A DNA stretch of 64,000 nucleotides from Hymenobacter aerophilus DSM 13606 (lineage in GTDB: Bacteria; Bacteroidota; Bacteroidia; Cytophagales; Hymenobacteraceae): NCBI RefSeq assembly GCF_000382225.1, contig NZ_KB907816.1:25878-89877 (forward strand). Reading direction: 5' to 3'. The translations under genes and the position numbers were made by a program. The notes beneath the pieces are model-generated. The model did no database searches. It had not been told where the DNA came from and worked only from the letters and a program-made list of their open reading frames with translations. Positions 42,057 through 50,208 of the stretch are shown piece after piece; position 1 is the first letter of the stretch, and the number at the start of each line of letters is the position of its first letter.

Positions 42057-43754
42057 TTAAATCTCATCCTTCCCTCCGGGGCCGGGCGTGGTGGCCTCCA
42101 CGAACTCGCCAAAAGCCAGGTATTCGGCGTAGCGGGCGCCGTAGGCGGCCACCCGCGCCGGGTCGGGCATGTATTCTTCCGAAAAGCCGCTGCCCATGGC
42201 CTGCTGGGCCGCTTCCACGTTTTCATAGCAGCCGGCGGCCACAGCCGCATACATGGCCGCGCCCAGGGCCGGGGCCTGCTCGGAGGCCGTTACCACGATG
42301 CGCCGGTCGAGCACATCGGCCAGCGTCTGCATCAGGAAAGCCGATTTTTTGGCCACGCCCCCGATGCCGATGATTTCCTTGATGGCAATGCCTTCCTGCT
42401 CGAACCGCTCCAGAATCCGGCGCGAACCGTAGCACAGCGCCTCCACCAGGGCCCGGAAAACTTCGGGGGCGCTGCTGCCCATCGTCAGGTTGCGCAGCGC
42501 GCCCTGCAGCTGCAGGTTGGCGTCGGGCGTGCGGCGGCCGTTCACCCAATCCAGCGCCAGCACCGGACTTTGGGCAAAAGGCAGCGCCTGGGCGGCTTCG
42601 GTGAGCATTCCCAGCAGGTTGCGCTCGGCTTCCAGCAGCAGCTCTTCGCGCTGCCGGGCATCGAGGCCGGTGGCGCGGTCGAGCACGGCGGCCAGCGGCC
42701 AGCTGAGCAGTCCTTCGAACCAGGCCAGCAGGTCGCCGAAGGCCGATTGGCCGGCCTCCAGGCCCACCAGCCCCGGCACCACCGAGCCCTCCACCTGCCC
42801 GCAGATACCGGCCACCGGCGGCCGGCCGGCCAGATCGGCGGGCGGCACCACCACGATGTCGCAGGTGCTGGTGCCCATCACTTTCACCATAGCATACGGT
42901 GTGATGCCCGCCCCTACCCCACCGGCGTGGGCATCAATAGTGCCCACGGCCACCACGGTTTCGGGGCGCAAACCCAGCTTTGCGGCCCACTCGGGGCTCA
43001 GGGTACCGGCGGGCTCGTCGGCAGCGTAGGTTTCCTGGTAGAGGCGGGCGCGCAGGCCGGCCAGTTGGGGTTCGAGCTGGGTCAGAAACTCTTCGGAGGG
43101 CAACCCATCCCAGCTGGGGTGCCACAGGGCTTTGTGGCCGGCGGCGCAACGGCTTCGCTTGAGGCTGGCCAAGGGCTGGCCGGTCAGTTCCAGCGTCACC
43201 CAGTCGCAGTGCTCCAGCCACGAGTGCGCGGCCTGAGCCACCGCGGGGTTGGTGCGGGCAATGCGGGTGATTTTCGACCAGAACCACTCGGGCGAGTACA
43301 CGCCGCCCGAGTAGGCGGTGTAGTCGGGGCCGCCCCAGGTGCGGGCCAGCTGGTTGATTTCCTGGGCTTCGGCCACGGCGGTGTGGTCTTTCCAGAGGAT
43401 GAACAGCGCGTCGGGCTCCTCGGCAAACTCGGGCAGCAAACCCAAAGCCCGGCCCTGCTCGTTCACCGGGCCCGGCGACGAGCCGGTGGCATCCACGGCC
43501 AGGGCCACGATTTGGGCGGGGTCATCGACTAAGGCCACCACCTCGCGCACGGCCGCAGTCAGGCCTTCGAGGTGGTCGAGCGGGTGCTGGCGGAACTGGT
43601 TCAGGTCGGGGTCGCAGAACTGGCCGGCGTCCCAGCGCGGGAAGGGTTGCACGGCGTCGGCCACCTCGCGGCCGGTGGCTACCTCAACCAGTAAAGCGCG
43701 CACCGAGCTGGTGCCAAAATCGAGGCCGATAACGTATTGCGGGCGGGTTTGCAT
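42057..43754 (-). CDS. araB: Ribulokinase
   Basis: A 565-residue FGGY-family carbohydrate kinase phosphorylating L-ribulose in arabinose use. The N-terminal phosphate-binding motif is IGLDFGTSSVRALLV. AVDATGSSPGPV and the segment CDWVTLELTG are in the N-domain. The C-domain FGGY signature region reads VKVMGTSTCDIVV, and the ATP site IIGIGGVAKKSAFLMQTLADVL. Length matches AraB. The ATG at 43754 begins the conserved MQTRPQYVIGLDFG. It is the first gene of a likely operon with the GH1 gene; araA and araD are not in this window. Confidence 0.93.
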   Translation of the reverse strand: MQTRPQYVIGLDFGTSSVRALLVEVATGREVADAVQPFPRWDAGQFCDPDLNQFRQHPLDHLEGLTAAVREVVALVDDPAQIVALAVDATGSSPGPVNEQGRALGLLPEFAEEPDALFILWKDHTAVAEAQEINQLARTWGGPDYTAYSGGVYSPEWFWSKITRIARTNPAVAQAAHSWLEHCDWVTLELTGQPLASLKRSRCAAGHKALWHPSWDGLPSEEFLTQLEPQLAGLRARLYQETYAADEPAGTLSPEWAAKLGLRPETVVAVGTIDAHAGGVGAGITPYAMVKVMGTSTCDIVVVPPADLAGRPPVAGICGQVEGSVVPGLVGLEAGQSAFGDLLAWFEGLLSWPLAAVLDRATGLDARQREELLLEAERNLLGMLTEAAQALPFAQSPVLALDWVNGRRTPDANLQLQGALRNLTMGSSAPEVFRALVEALCYGSRRILERFEQEGIAIKEIIGIGGVAKKSAFLMQTLADVLDRRIVVTASEQAPALGAAMYAAVAAGCYENVEAAQQAMGSGFSEEYMPDPARVAAYGARYAEYLAFGEFVEATTPGPGGKDEI

Positions 43755-43815
43755 AGCGGAACGGGAGTGGTGGGAGGACTTCAACATACGACTTCCGCCA
43801 ACAAACCGCCGCAAA

Positions 43816-43847
43816 AAGCCCCCGCTGCCGGGCGGCAACGGGGGCTT
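43816..43847 (-). terminator. Terminator of the S46 peptidase gene
   Basis: AAGCCCCCG (43816-43824) pairs with CGGGGGCTT (43839-43847). The A-run at 43813-43817 gives a U-tract on the minus strand. Confidence 0.8.
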
Positions 43848-43898
43848 GGGGTAATCAGCTGGAAGTAGCGCCGGGAGTTACCAGGCGCCGGCCTGCTA

Positions 43899-46208
43899 TT
43901 ACTTTTTGTTCTTCTTGCGCTTGATTTTGGTTTTGCCGCCTTCGTCGGTTTTCACCTTCATCTTTTCCACGTCGCTCAGGTCGGCGCCCATGCTGCTGTT
44001 CACAGAGGAGCCGTTCATGGCCGTAGCGGCGCCCACGCCGGGGCTGGGGCCGTCGTTCTGCACGGTCATTTCGTCTACGAGGTGCTTGGCACCGCCCAGC
44101 TTGTCGATGCACCAGAGCACGTAGCGGATGTCCACGTTGATGCAGCGCTTCAGCTCGGGGTCGTAGGCCAGGTCGCCGGTCATGGCTTCCCAGTTGCCGT
44201 CGAAGGCCAGGCCAATCAGCTCGCCGCGGCCGTTGATGACGGGCGAACCGGAGTTGCCGCCGGTGATGTCGTTGTCGGTGATGAAGTTGACGGGCAGCGT
44301 GCCATCCTTGTTGGCGTAGCGGCCGTAGTCCTTGGCCTTCAGCAGCTGAAGCTCCTTGGCGGGCACCACGAACTCGGGGTTGGTGGGGTCTTCCTTCTCC
44401 AGAATGCCCTGGGCCGTGGTTTTGAAGTCGTAGCGCACGGCGTCGCGGCCGCTGTAGGGGCGCACCGAGCCGTAGCTCAGGCGGATGGTCGAGTTAGCGT
44501 CGGGCGAGTACACCTTCTGGGAGTTCTTTTCGCGCAGGGCGGCTACGTACAGGCGGTTGGCGCGGCCCAGGCCGGCCTGCGAGGCCTGCAGCTTGGGGGC
44601 AATGTTCTGCACGTAGTTCGTGAACACCGACTGGTAGGTTTTGTAGGCCGGATCGGCTTCCAGCTTGGCCAGCGAAGGGTTGGCCAAAAAGGCGTTTACC
44701 TTGGCTTCCGAGGTCAGGAAGGAGTTGCTGAACACGTAGTCGGCGTACTTGCTCATCGAGCCGCCGTACTGCTTTTTCACCGTGGCAAACACGTCGGGCT
44801 GCTGGTCCTGGGGCACGTCCTGCATGTACAGGTTCATCAGGGCCGCAAACACCTTCTGGTCGGTGGGGGCGCTGTAGTCTTTGAAGTAGTCCTTCACCGG
44901 CTCGCGCAGGGCTTCGGTGGCCTTGCTGATGGCGCCTTTGTCGCCGCTTTTCAGGGCGTTGGCCAGCGGCATCATGCGGGCGGCCAGTGTCACGATTTCG
45001 GTGCCGAAGGCGCCCTCGTTCACGTACTGGCTGCTCAGGTTGTACTGGCGCTGCACTTTGTAGGCCTGCTCGATGGTGCTCAGCGCCTCGCCGTACTGCT
45101 GCTGGCGGGCGGGGTCCTGGGCAATCCACTGGGCCAGAGCAGCCTCCTCGGCTTTCTTGGTGTCAACCGTTTTCAGGCGCTTCATGCCCTCATTCTGGCC
45201 GATAAAATACTTCCAGTAGTTGGCAATGCTGGCGTACTTGCTGGCGTACTGCAGGCGCAGGTCGGGGTTCTTGTCCATGTCGGCCTTCCAGATTTTGAGG
45301 CGCGTGTCGCGGAGCTTGATGCGGGCCGGGTTGCTTTCGTCGAGCGTGAGCTGCAGGCCGGCGGCGGGCAGAAAGCGCTGGGTACGGCCGGGGAAGCCGA
45401 ACACCATGGCGAAGTCACCTTCCTGCACCCCTTGCAGGGCTACGGGCAGGTGCTTTTTAGGCACGTAAGGCACGTTACCAGCCTCGGGGCCGGCGGTGGG
45501 CTTGTTGTTTTTGTCGGCGTACACGCGGAACATGCTGAAGTCGCCGGTCTGGCGGGGCCACATCCAGTTGTCGGTGTCGCCGCCGAACTTGCCCACGGCC
45601 TCGGGCGGGGCGCCCACCAGGCGCACGTCGCCGAAGCGCTGGTACACGAACAGGTAGTACTCGTTGCCGCCGAACATGTCGCGCACGTAGGCTACGTACT
45701 GGCCGTTTTCCTTGGCGGCCTCGGCGGTTTCGCGCTGGCGCTGCTGGATGGTGGCCATGCGCTCCTGCTCGGGCGTGGCGGCCGTAATGCCTTCCAGCAT
45801 CTTGGCCGACACGTCTTCCATGCGCACCAGAATGTCGACGAACAGGCCGGGGTTCTTCTTCTCATCGGCCTTGGTGGCGGCGTAGAAGCCGTTTTGCAGG
45901 ATGTTGTCCTGGGGCGTGCTGTTGCTCTGGATGGCGTCGTAGCCGCAGTGGTGGTTGGTGAGCAGCAGGCCCTGCTTGCTCACGAACTCGCCGGTGCAGA
46001 AGCCGCCGAGCTGCACCACGGCATCCTTGAGCGAGGCATTGTTGACGTCGTAAATTTCTTCGGCCGTCAGCTTGAGGCCCTTCTTCTGCATGTCGGCCTG
46101 GTTGAGGCGCTTGATGAACATGGGGAGCCACATGCCTTCGTCGGCCCGGGCCGTAAAGGGCAGTAGCAGCGTCAGCAGCAGGGCTTTAGCCCAGTGATTG
46201 GTGCGCAT
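43899..46208 (-). CDS. S46-family dipeptidyl-peptidase (DPP7-like)
   Basis: A 769-residue secreted serine peptidase removing dipeptides from peptide N-termini. It has a signal peptide ending LLPFTARA. The catalytic His is in TNHHCGYD (84-91), Asp in the TDNWMWPRQTGDFSMFR region, and Ser in GGNSGSPVING. The residue that separates DPP7 from DPP11 is Gly here (FDGNWEAM) rather than Arg, predicting preference for hydrophobic P1 residues. An unusual Lys-rich tail (KTDEGGKTKIKRKKNKK) ends the protein. Such periplasmic enzymes feed amino-acid catabolism in Bacteroidota. The start is fixed by the signal peptide. Confidence 0.95.
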   Translation of the reverse strand: MRTNHWAKALLLTLLLPFTARADEGMWLPMFIKRLNQADMQKKGLKLTAEEIYDVNNASLKDAVVQLGGFCTGEFVSKQGLLLTNHHCGYDAIQSNSTPQDNILQNGFYAATKADEKKNPGLFVDILVRMEDVSAKMLEGITAATPEQERMATIQQRQRETAEAAKENGQYVAYVRDMFGGNEYYLFVYQRFGDVRLVGAPPEAVGKFGGDTDNWMWPRQTGDFSMFRVYADKNNKPTAGPEAGNVPYVPKKHLPVALQGVQEGDFAMVFGFPGRTQRFLPAAGLQLTLDESNPARIKLRDTRLKIWKADMDKNPDLRLQYASKYASIANYWKYFIGQNEGMKRLKTVDTKKAEEAALAQWIAQDPARQQQYGEALSTIEQAYKVQRQYNLSSQYVNEGAFGTEIVTLAARMMPLANALKSGDKGAISKATEALREPVKDYFKDYSAPTDQKVFAALMNLYMQDVPQDQQPDVFATVKKQYGGSMSKYADYVFSNSFLTSEAKVNAFLANPSLAKLEADPAYKTYQSVFTNYVQNIAPKLQASQAGLGRANRLYVAALREKNSQKVYSPDANSTIRLSYGSVRPYSGRDAVRYDFKTTAQGILEKEDPTNPEFVVPAKELQLLKAKDYGRYANKDGTLPVNFITDNDITGGNSGSPVINGRGELIGLAFDGNWEAMTGDLAYDPELKRCINVDIRYVLWCIDKLGGAKHLVDEMTVQNDGPSPGVGAATAMNGSSVNSSMGADLSDVEKMKVKTDEGGKTKIKRKKNKK

Positions 46209-46308
46209 AATTGGAGTGATGGGTGGGGAATACGTTTGCACGAAGTTAGGACTTATGGTTTGGATGGCGGTTTTCGGCCGGGCAGCGCGGAACCCAACGC
46301 CCGCCCCG

Positions 46309-46316
46309 TATCTTTA
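46309..46316 (+). promoter_or_regulatory. Near-consensus -7 box before yidD
   Basis: TATCTTTA ends seven bases before the yidD ATG. A better box, TACGTTTG, with TTG 17 bases upstream lies at 46211-46238 and gives an alternative longer leader. Confidence 0.45.
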
Positions 46317-46323
46317 AGCAACC

Positions 46324-46545
46324 ATGAGTTACCTGTTCCGCCAGCTGCTGCTGGGCCTGCTGTGGGGGTACCGCCACCTGATTTCGCCGCTCAAGCCACC
46401 CAGCTGCCGGTTTGTGCCTACCTGCTCGGCCTACGCCGTGCAGGCCATCGAGAAGCACGGCCCCTGGCGCGGCGGCCGGCTGGCGCTGCGCCGCATCAGC
46501 CGCTGCCACCCCTGGGGCAGCTTCGGCCACGACCCGGTACCGTAG
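46324..46545 (+). CDS. yidD: Membrane protein insertion efficiency factor YidD
   Basis: A complete 73-residue YidD protein. The conserved run is LWGYRHLISPLKPPSCRFVPTCSAYAVQAIEKHG, with the two Cys of C-x4-C-type spacing (SCRFVPTCS), then RRISRCHPWG and the closing HDPVP. It sits at the inner face of the membrane and assists YidC-dependent insertion. In many bacteria it lies beside rnpA and yidC; here it is isolated between the S46 peptidase and the aldose epimerase. Confidence 0.96.
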   Translation: MSYLFRQLLLGLLWGYRHLISPLKPPSCRFVPTCSAYAVQAIEKHGPWRGGRLALRRISRCHPWGSFGHDPVP

Positions 46546-46549
46546 GTTT

Positions 46550-46626
46550 GAGCTGCAAGCGACAAGCCGCAAGTCGCAAGCTGACCGCCCGTTAGCTTGC
46601 GGCTTGCGGCTTGTCGCTTGCAGCTC
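46550..46626. repeat. Inverted repeat overlapping the galM 3-prime end
   Basis: GAGCTGCAAGCGACAAGCCG... at 46550 pairs with ...CGGCTTGTCGCTTGCAGCTC ending 46626. The right arm encodes the last residues of the aldose epimerase (AASDKPQAAS). Its sequence is unrelated to the GTCAT hairpin family. Confidence 0.85.
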
Positions 46627-47722
46627 CGAATAAATAAATCGTGCTGGTGCGCAGCGTGTCGCCGGGGTGCAGGATGGTGCTGGGGAAGCCGGGGTGGTTG
46701 GGCGAGTCGGGGAAGTGCTGGGTTTCGAGGCAGAAGCCGGCGTGCGGGCCGTACACCTGACCGTTCTTGCCCGTCAGGCGGCCATCGAGCTGGTTGCCGG
46801 AGTAGAACTGCAGCCCCGGCTGGTCGGTGCGCACTTCCAGCGTGCGGCCCGAAACCGGCTCGTACACGCGGGCCACCGGGCGCATCCCTTGGCCGCTAAG
46901 CACCCAGTTGTGGTCGTAGCCGCCGGGCACCTGGGCAATACGCGCCCCGATAGCGTGGGGCTGGCGGAAATCCATCGGGGTGGCCGCCACCGGCCGCAGC
47001 TCGCCGGTTGGAATCAGTTCATCATCCACTACTGTGTATTGGTCCGCATCGAGCGTCAGCTCGTGGGCCAGCACATCCGGGGTCTGTCCAGCGCTCAGGT
47101 TGAAGTAGCTGTGGTTGGTGAGGTTGACCGGCGTGGCTTTATCCGTGGTAGCGGTGTAGTCGAGGCGCAGCGCGTTGTCGTTGGTGAGCGTGTACACCAC
47201 CGTCACGACCAGGGTGCCGGGGTAGCCTTCCTCGCCATTGGGGCTCGTGTAGTGCAGCGTAAGGGTCTGGCCGGCGGCCGACGTGCCGGGCGTGGCCTGC
47301 CATACTACCTTGTCGAAACCCCGCTGGCCGCCGTGCAGGTGGTTGGGGCCGTCGTTGGTGGCCAGCTGGTATTGCTTGCCATCAAGGGTGAACCAGCTGC
47401 GGGCAATGCGGTTGCCGTAGCGCCCAACGAGGGCACCAAAGTAGGGCGACTCGTGGGGCGGGCGGCGCAGGTAATCTTCCAGCTTGTCGAAACCCAGCAC
47501 CACGTCGCCTGGCTGGCCGGCCCGGTCGGGCACCAGCAGGCTGGTGATGATGCCACCGTAGTTGGTAATATCGGCCTGCATGCCGCGGGCGTTCTGCAGC
47601 GTGAACAGCCGCACCTCGCGGCCATCGGGCGCTTTCCCAAACGGCACTGATGCGGGCGCGGCGGCTGGGTTAAAGGGCGTGGTGGGTTGCCCGGATTCGG
47701 GAGTGCAGGAGTTGGCCGCCAT
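46592..47722 (-). CDS. galM: Aldose 1-epimerase (galactose mutarotase)
   Basis: A 376-residue GalM-fold enzyme interconverting alpha and beta anomers of sugars. Conserved parts: ITNYGGIITSLLVPDR, GRYGNRIA, NHLHGGQRGFDK (first His), VNLTNHSYFNLSAG (second His), DHNWVL, and the catalytic Glu in FCLETQHFPDSPNHPGFPSTIL. The N-terminus (MAANSCTPESGQ) is not a clear signal, so the true start may differ or lie within a Pro/Ala-rich leader. The C-terminal ten residues come from a repeat arm. It probably serves the same sugar metabolism as the GH1/araB pair. Confidence 0.92.
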   Translation of the reverse strand: MAANSCTPESGQPTTPFNPAAAPASVPFGKAPDGREVRLFTLQNARGMQADITNYGGIITSLLVPDRAGQPGDVVLGFDKLEDYLRRPPHESPYFGALVGRYGNRIARSWFTLDGKQYQLATNDGPNHLHGGQRGFDKVVWQATPGTSAAGQTLTLHYTSPNGEEGYPGTLVVTVVYTLTNDNALRLDYTATTDKATPVNLTNHSYFNLSAGQTPDVLAHELTLDADQYTVVDDELIPTGELRPVAATPMDFRQPHAIGARIAQVPGGYDHNWVLSGQGMRPVARVYEPVSGRTLEVRTDQPGLQFYSGNQLDGRLTGKNGQVYGPHAGFCLETQHFPDSPNHPGFPSTILHPGDTLRTSTIYLFGAASDKPQAAS

Positions 47723-47762
47723 CGGGGGTAGAGGGGTGCAGGGGCCGGAGTTAGCCAGCGCC

Positions 47763-47770
47763 CAAAAATA
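47763..47770 (-). promoter_or_regulatory. -7 box of galM
   Basis: The minus strand reads TATTTTTG, ending 40 bases before the galM ATG at 47722. No TTG at the right distance was found. Confidence 0.5.
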
Positions 47771-47849
47771 CCCTTGCGGCGCCAGACTCGTATAGGCAGG
47801 CTGGGCGCGGCCTGCGGGCGCGCATTACCTGCTCCTTTCTGCTTTTTAT

Positions 47850-48767
47850 ATGCGTGCATTTCTTGTCGTTCCCGCCTTGGCGGCAACGCTGCTCAGCGGC
47901 TGCTCCGAAGCCCAGACTACTCAGGCCGAATCTTCGGCCCTGGCCACCACCACCGGCCCGGCGGCGCCCGCTGGCAAGCAGGGCAAGCAGGGCAAGAAAG
48001 GCAAAAAGGACAAGGCCGCCGATATTGCCAACCTCACGGAGGTGGGCAAAATGAAGGAGGTGCCCGAAAGTTCGGGCCTGGCCCTGACGGGCGAAAACGG
48101 CACTTTCTACACCCACGGCGACGATGGCAATCCGCCCGTGCTGTTCAAGATTGACACCAAAGGCAAGGTACTGGCCCGCATCGACGTACCGGCCAAAAGC
48201 CACGACTGGGAAAGTGTGACCCGCGACAACGTGGGCAACCTCTACATCGGCGACGTGGGCAACAACAACAACGACCGCCGGAACCTGGTGCTGCTGCGCC
48301 TCAACCCGCTCAACCCGCAAATCGTCCAGGAAATCCACCTCAAATACCCCGACCAGACCGAGTTTCCGCCCAAGAAAAAGGACCGCAACTTCGACTGCGA
48401 GGCCACGCTCTGGCACGACGGGCAGGTGTACCTGTTCACCAAGGACCGGGGCCGCGGCGAAACCAGCAAAGTGTACACCGTGCCCGACCAGCCCGGTACC
48501 TACACGGCCAAACTGCTCACCAAGCTCGCCATTCCGGGCCAGGTAACCGATGCCGCCCTGAGCCCCGATGGCCGCCGGCTGGTGCTGCTGGGCCGCGAGG
48601 AAATGTTTGTGCTCGAAGGCGAAAACCTGGCCACCATTCTCAAGGCGCCGCCCCGCCAAATTTCGCTGAAAGGCGCGGGCCAGACCGAAGGCGCCGTATT
48701 TACGAGCGACCAGACGCTGTATATCAGCACCGAGCAAGGGCGCCTGTACACCTACCAGTTCGAGTAG
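47850..48767 (+). CDS. Beta-propeller-like lipoprotein
   Basis: A 305-residue lipoprotein, signal MRAFLVVPALAATLLSGC with Cys 18. A Lys/Gly-rich spacer (GKQGKQGKKGKKDK) is followed by repeats of the kind seen in propeller proteins: MKEVPESSGLALTGENGTFYTHGDDGN, SVTRDNVGNLYIGDVGNNNNDRRNLVLL, VYLFTKDRGRG, ALSPDGRRLVLLG and TLYISTEQGRLYTYQFE. This resembles secreted propeller proteins annotated as SdiA-regulated or esterase-like, but no catalytic residues are recognisable. It is divergent from galM. Confidence 0.7.
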   Translation: MRAFLVVPALAATLLSGCSEAQTTQAESSALATTTGPAAPAGKQGKQGKKGKKDKAADIANLTEVGKMKEVPESSGLALTGENGTFYTHGDDGNPPVLFKIDTKGKVLARIDVPAKSHDWESVTRDNVGNLYIGDVGNNNNDRRNLVLLRLNPLNPQIVQEIHLKYPDQTEFPPKKKDRNFDCEATLWHDGQVYLFTKDRGRGETSKVYTVPDQPGTYTAKLLTKLAIPGQVTDAALSPDGRRLVLLGREEMFVLEGENLATILKAPPRQISLKGAGQTEGAVFTSDQTLYISTEQGRLYTYQFE

Positions 48768-48812
48768 CGCGGCCGCTCAACTCGGCCCGTTGCAGGCAGT
48801 TGAGGCGCTTTA

Positions 48813-48843
48813 TTGGTCAGGGCGCTTTCTTTAAGTAAATTTG
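48813..48843 (+). promoter_or_regulatory. Promoter of the aldolase gene
   Basis: TTG at 48813-48815, a 20-base spacer and TAAATTTG at 48836-48843; the ATG is 64 bases downstream. Confidence 0.7.
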
Positions 48844-48906
48844 GCCTAGATATCCCCCCATCCGACGCGCCTCACCCGGCCGCGTCATCACCTCATCCAC
48901 CAGCAG

Positions 48907-49992
48907 ATGGCTGACCATTCCAACCCTTCCGGCCTGCGCGCCGGCGTACTGTACGGCGACGAAGTACAGCAGCTTTTCGAACACGCCAAGGCCAACGGCT
49001 ACGCCCTGCCCGCCATCAACGTAACGGGCACCGACACGGTAAACGCCGTGCTCGAAACCGCCCGCGACCTGAATTCGCCCGTTATCATTCAGTTCTCGAA
49101 CGGCGGCGCGCAGTTCTTCGCCGGCAAGGGTCTGCCCAACGACAAGCAGCAGGCCAGCATTGCCGGCGCTATTTCGGGTGCTCAGCACGTGCACCTGATG
49201 GCCGAAGCCTACGGCGTGCCCGTGGTGCTGCACACCGACCACGCCGCCAAAAAGCTGCTCCCCTGGATTGACGGTTTGCTCGAAGCCGGCGAGAAGCACT
49301 TCGCTCAGCACGGCCAGCCGCTGTACTCCTCGCACATGCTCGACCTGTCGGAGGAGCCCATCGAGGAGAACGTGGAAACCTGCAAGAAGTACCTGGAGCG
49401 CATGGCCAAAATCGGCATGACGCTCGAAATTGAGCTGGGCGTAACCGGCGGCGAGGAAGACGGCGTGGACAACTCCGACGTCGATTCGAGCAAGCTCTAC
49501 ACCCAGCCTTCGGAGGTGGCCTACGCCTACGAGGAGCTGAGCAAAGTGAGCAGCCGCTTTACCATTGCCGCCGCCTTCGGCAACGTGCACGGCGTGTACA
49601 AGCCCGGCAACGTGAAGCTGGAGCCGAAAATCCTGCACAACTCGCAGGAGTACGTGCGCGAGCAGTTCAAGCTCGATGCCAAGCTGCCCATCAACTTCGT
49701 GTTCCACGGCGGCTCGGGCTCGTCGCAGGAGGAAATCCGCGAGGCCATCAGCTACGGCGCTATCAAAATGAACCTCGACACCGACATGCAGTGGGCTTTC
49801 TGGGACGGCATCCGCCAGTACTACCAGAAAAACGAAGGCTTCCTGCAGGGCCAGATTGGCAACCCCAACGGCGACGACTCGCCCAACAAGAAGTACTACG
49901 ACCCGCGCGTATGGCTGCGCAAAGGCGAGGAAAGCATGATTGCCCGCGCCAAAGTCGCCTTCGACGACCTCAACGCCGCCAACCGCTGCTAG
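48907..49992 (+). CDS. fbaA: Class II fructose-bisphosphate aldolase
   Basis: A 361-residue zinc-dependent aldolase of glycolysis and gluconeogenesis, class IIA type. Conserved stretches: ALPAINVTGTDTVNAVLE, QFSNGGAQFFAGKG, VVLHTDHAAKKLLPW (zinc His), LEIELGVTGGEEDGVDN, FGNVHGVYKPGNVKL (zinc His), NFVFHGGSGSS (zinc His) and KMNLDTDMQWAFWDG. Length and full motif set agree with E. coli FbaA. It has its own promoter and a strong terminator, fitting a highly expressed gene. Confidence 0.97.
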   Translation: MADHSNPSGLRAGVLYGDEVQQLFEHAKANGYALPAINVTGTDTVNAVLETARDLNSPVIIQFSNGGAQFFAGKGLPNDKQQASIAGAISGAQHVHLMAEAYGVPVVLHTDHAAKKLLPWIDGLLEAGEKHFAQHGQPLYSSHMLDLSEEPIEENVETCKKYLERMAKIGMTLEIELGVTGGEEDGVDNSDVDSSKLYTQPSEVAYAYEELSKVSSRFTIAAAFGNVHGVYKPGNVKLEPKILHNSQEYVREQFKLDAKLPINFVFHGGSGSSQEEIREAISYGAIKMNLDTDMQWAFWDGIRQYYQKNEGFLQGQIGNPNGDDSPNKKYYDPRVWLRKGEESMIARAKVAFDDLNAANRC

Positions 49993-50000
49993 TTTCCGGA

Positions 50001-50046
50001 GCTGTTAGCTGTTAGCTGTTAGCTGTTAGCTGTTAGCTGTTAGCTG
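50001..50046. repeat. Tandem 7-bp repeat (GCTGTTA) x6.5
   Basis: Six full copies and a partial copy of GCTGTTA begin nine bases after the aldolase stop and run up to the terminator. Same unit length and placement as the repeat at 37134. Confidence 0.9.
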
Positions 50047-50049
50047 AAA

Positions 50050-50097
50050 AACGTAAAAGGGCCCCGCACTCATTTGAGTACGGGGCCCTTTTACGTT
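50050..50097. terminator. Bidirectional terminator between the aldolase gene and lgt
   Basis: Perfect 17-base arms AACGTAAAAGGGCCCCG (50050-50066) and its complement (50081-50097) enclose a 14-base loop. Confidence 0.9.
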
Positions 50098-50206
50098 CAC
50101 CCCACCCCCAGCCCCTCCCCTCCGGGGGAGGGGTGCGTTCAACGAGTCTTTAGCCTTGCGTCTGGCACCCCTCTCCCGGAGGGGAGGGGCCGGGGGTGGG
50201 GTGAAC
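50095..50206. repeat. G/C-rich inverted repeat next to lgt
   Basis: GTTCACCCCACCCCCAGCCC... pairs with the complementary ...GGGGGTGGGGTGAAC ending at 50206, with C/G-run-rich arms (CTCCGGGGGAGGGGTGC). It ends three bases from the lgt stop. The poly-purine tracts on each strand could also form non-B DNA. Confidence 0.8.
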
Positions 50207-50208
50207 GG

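Noticed and set aside
44082..46166. A 694-codon open frame antisense to the S46 peptidase
   Set aside because: It is a shadow of G/C-rich codon usage. The S46 protein has a signal peptide and full catalytic motifs; the antisense frame has none.
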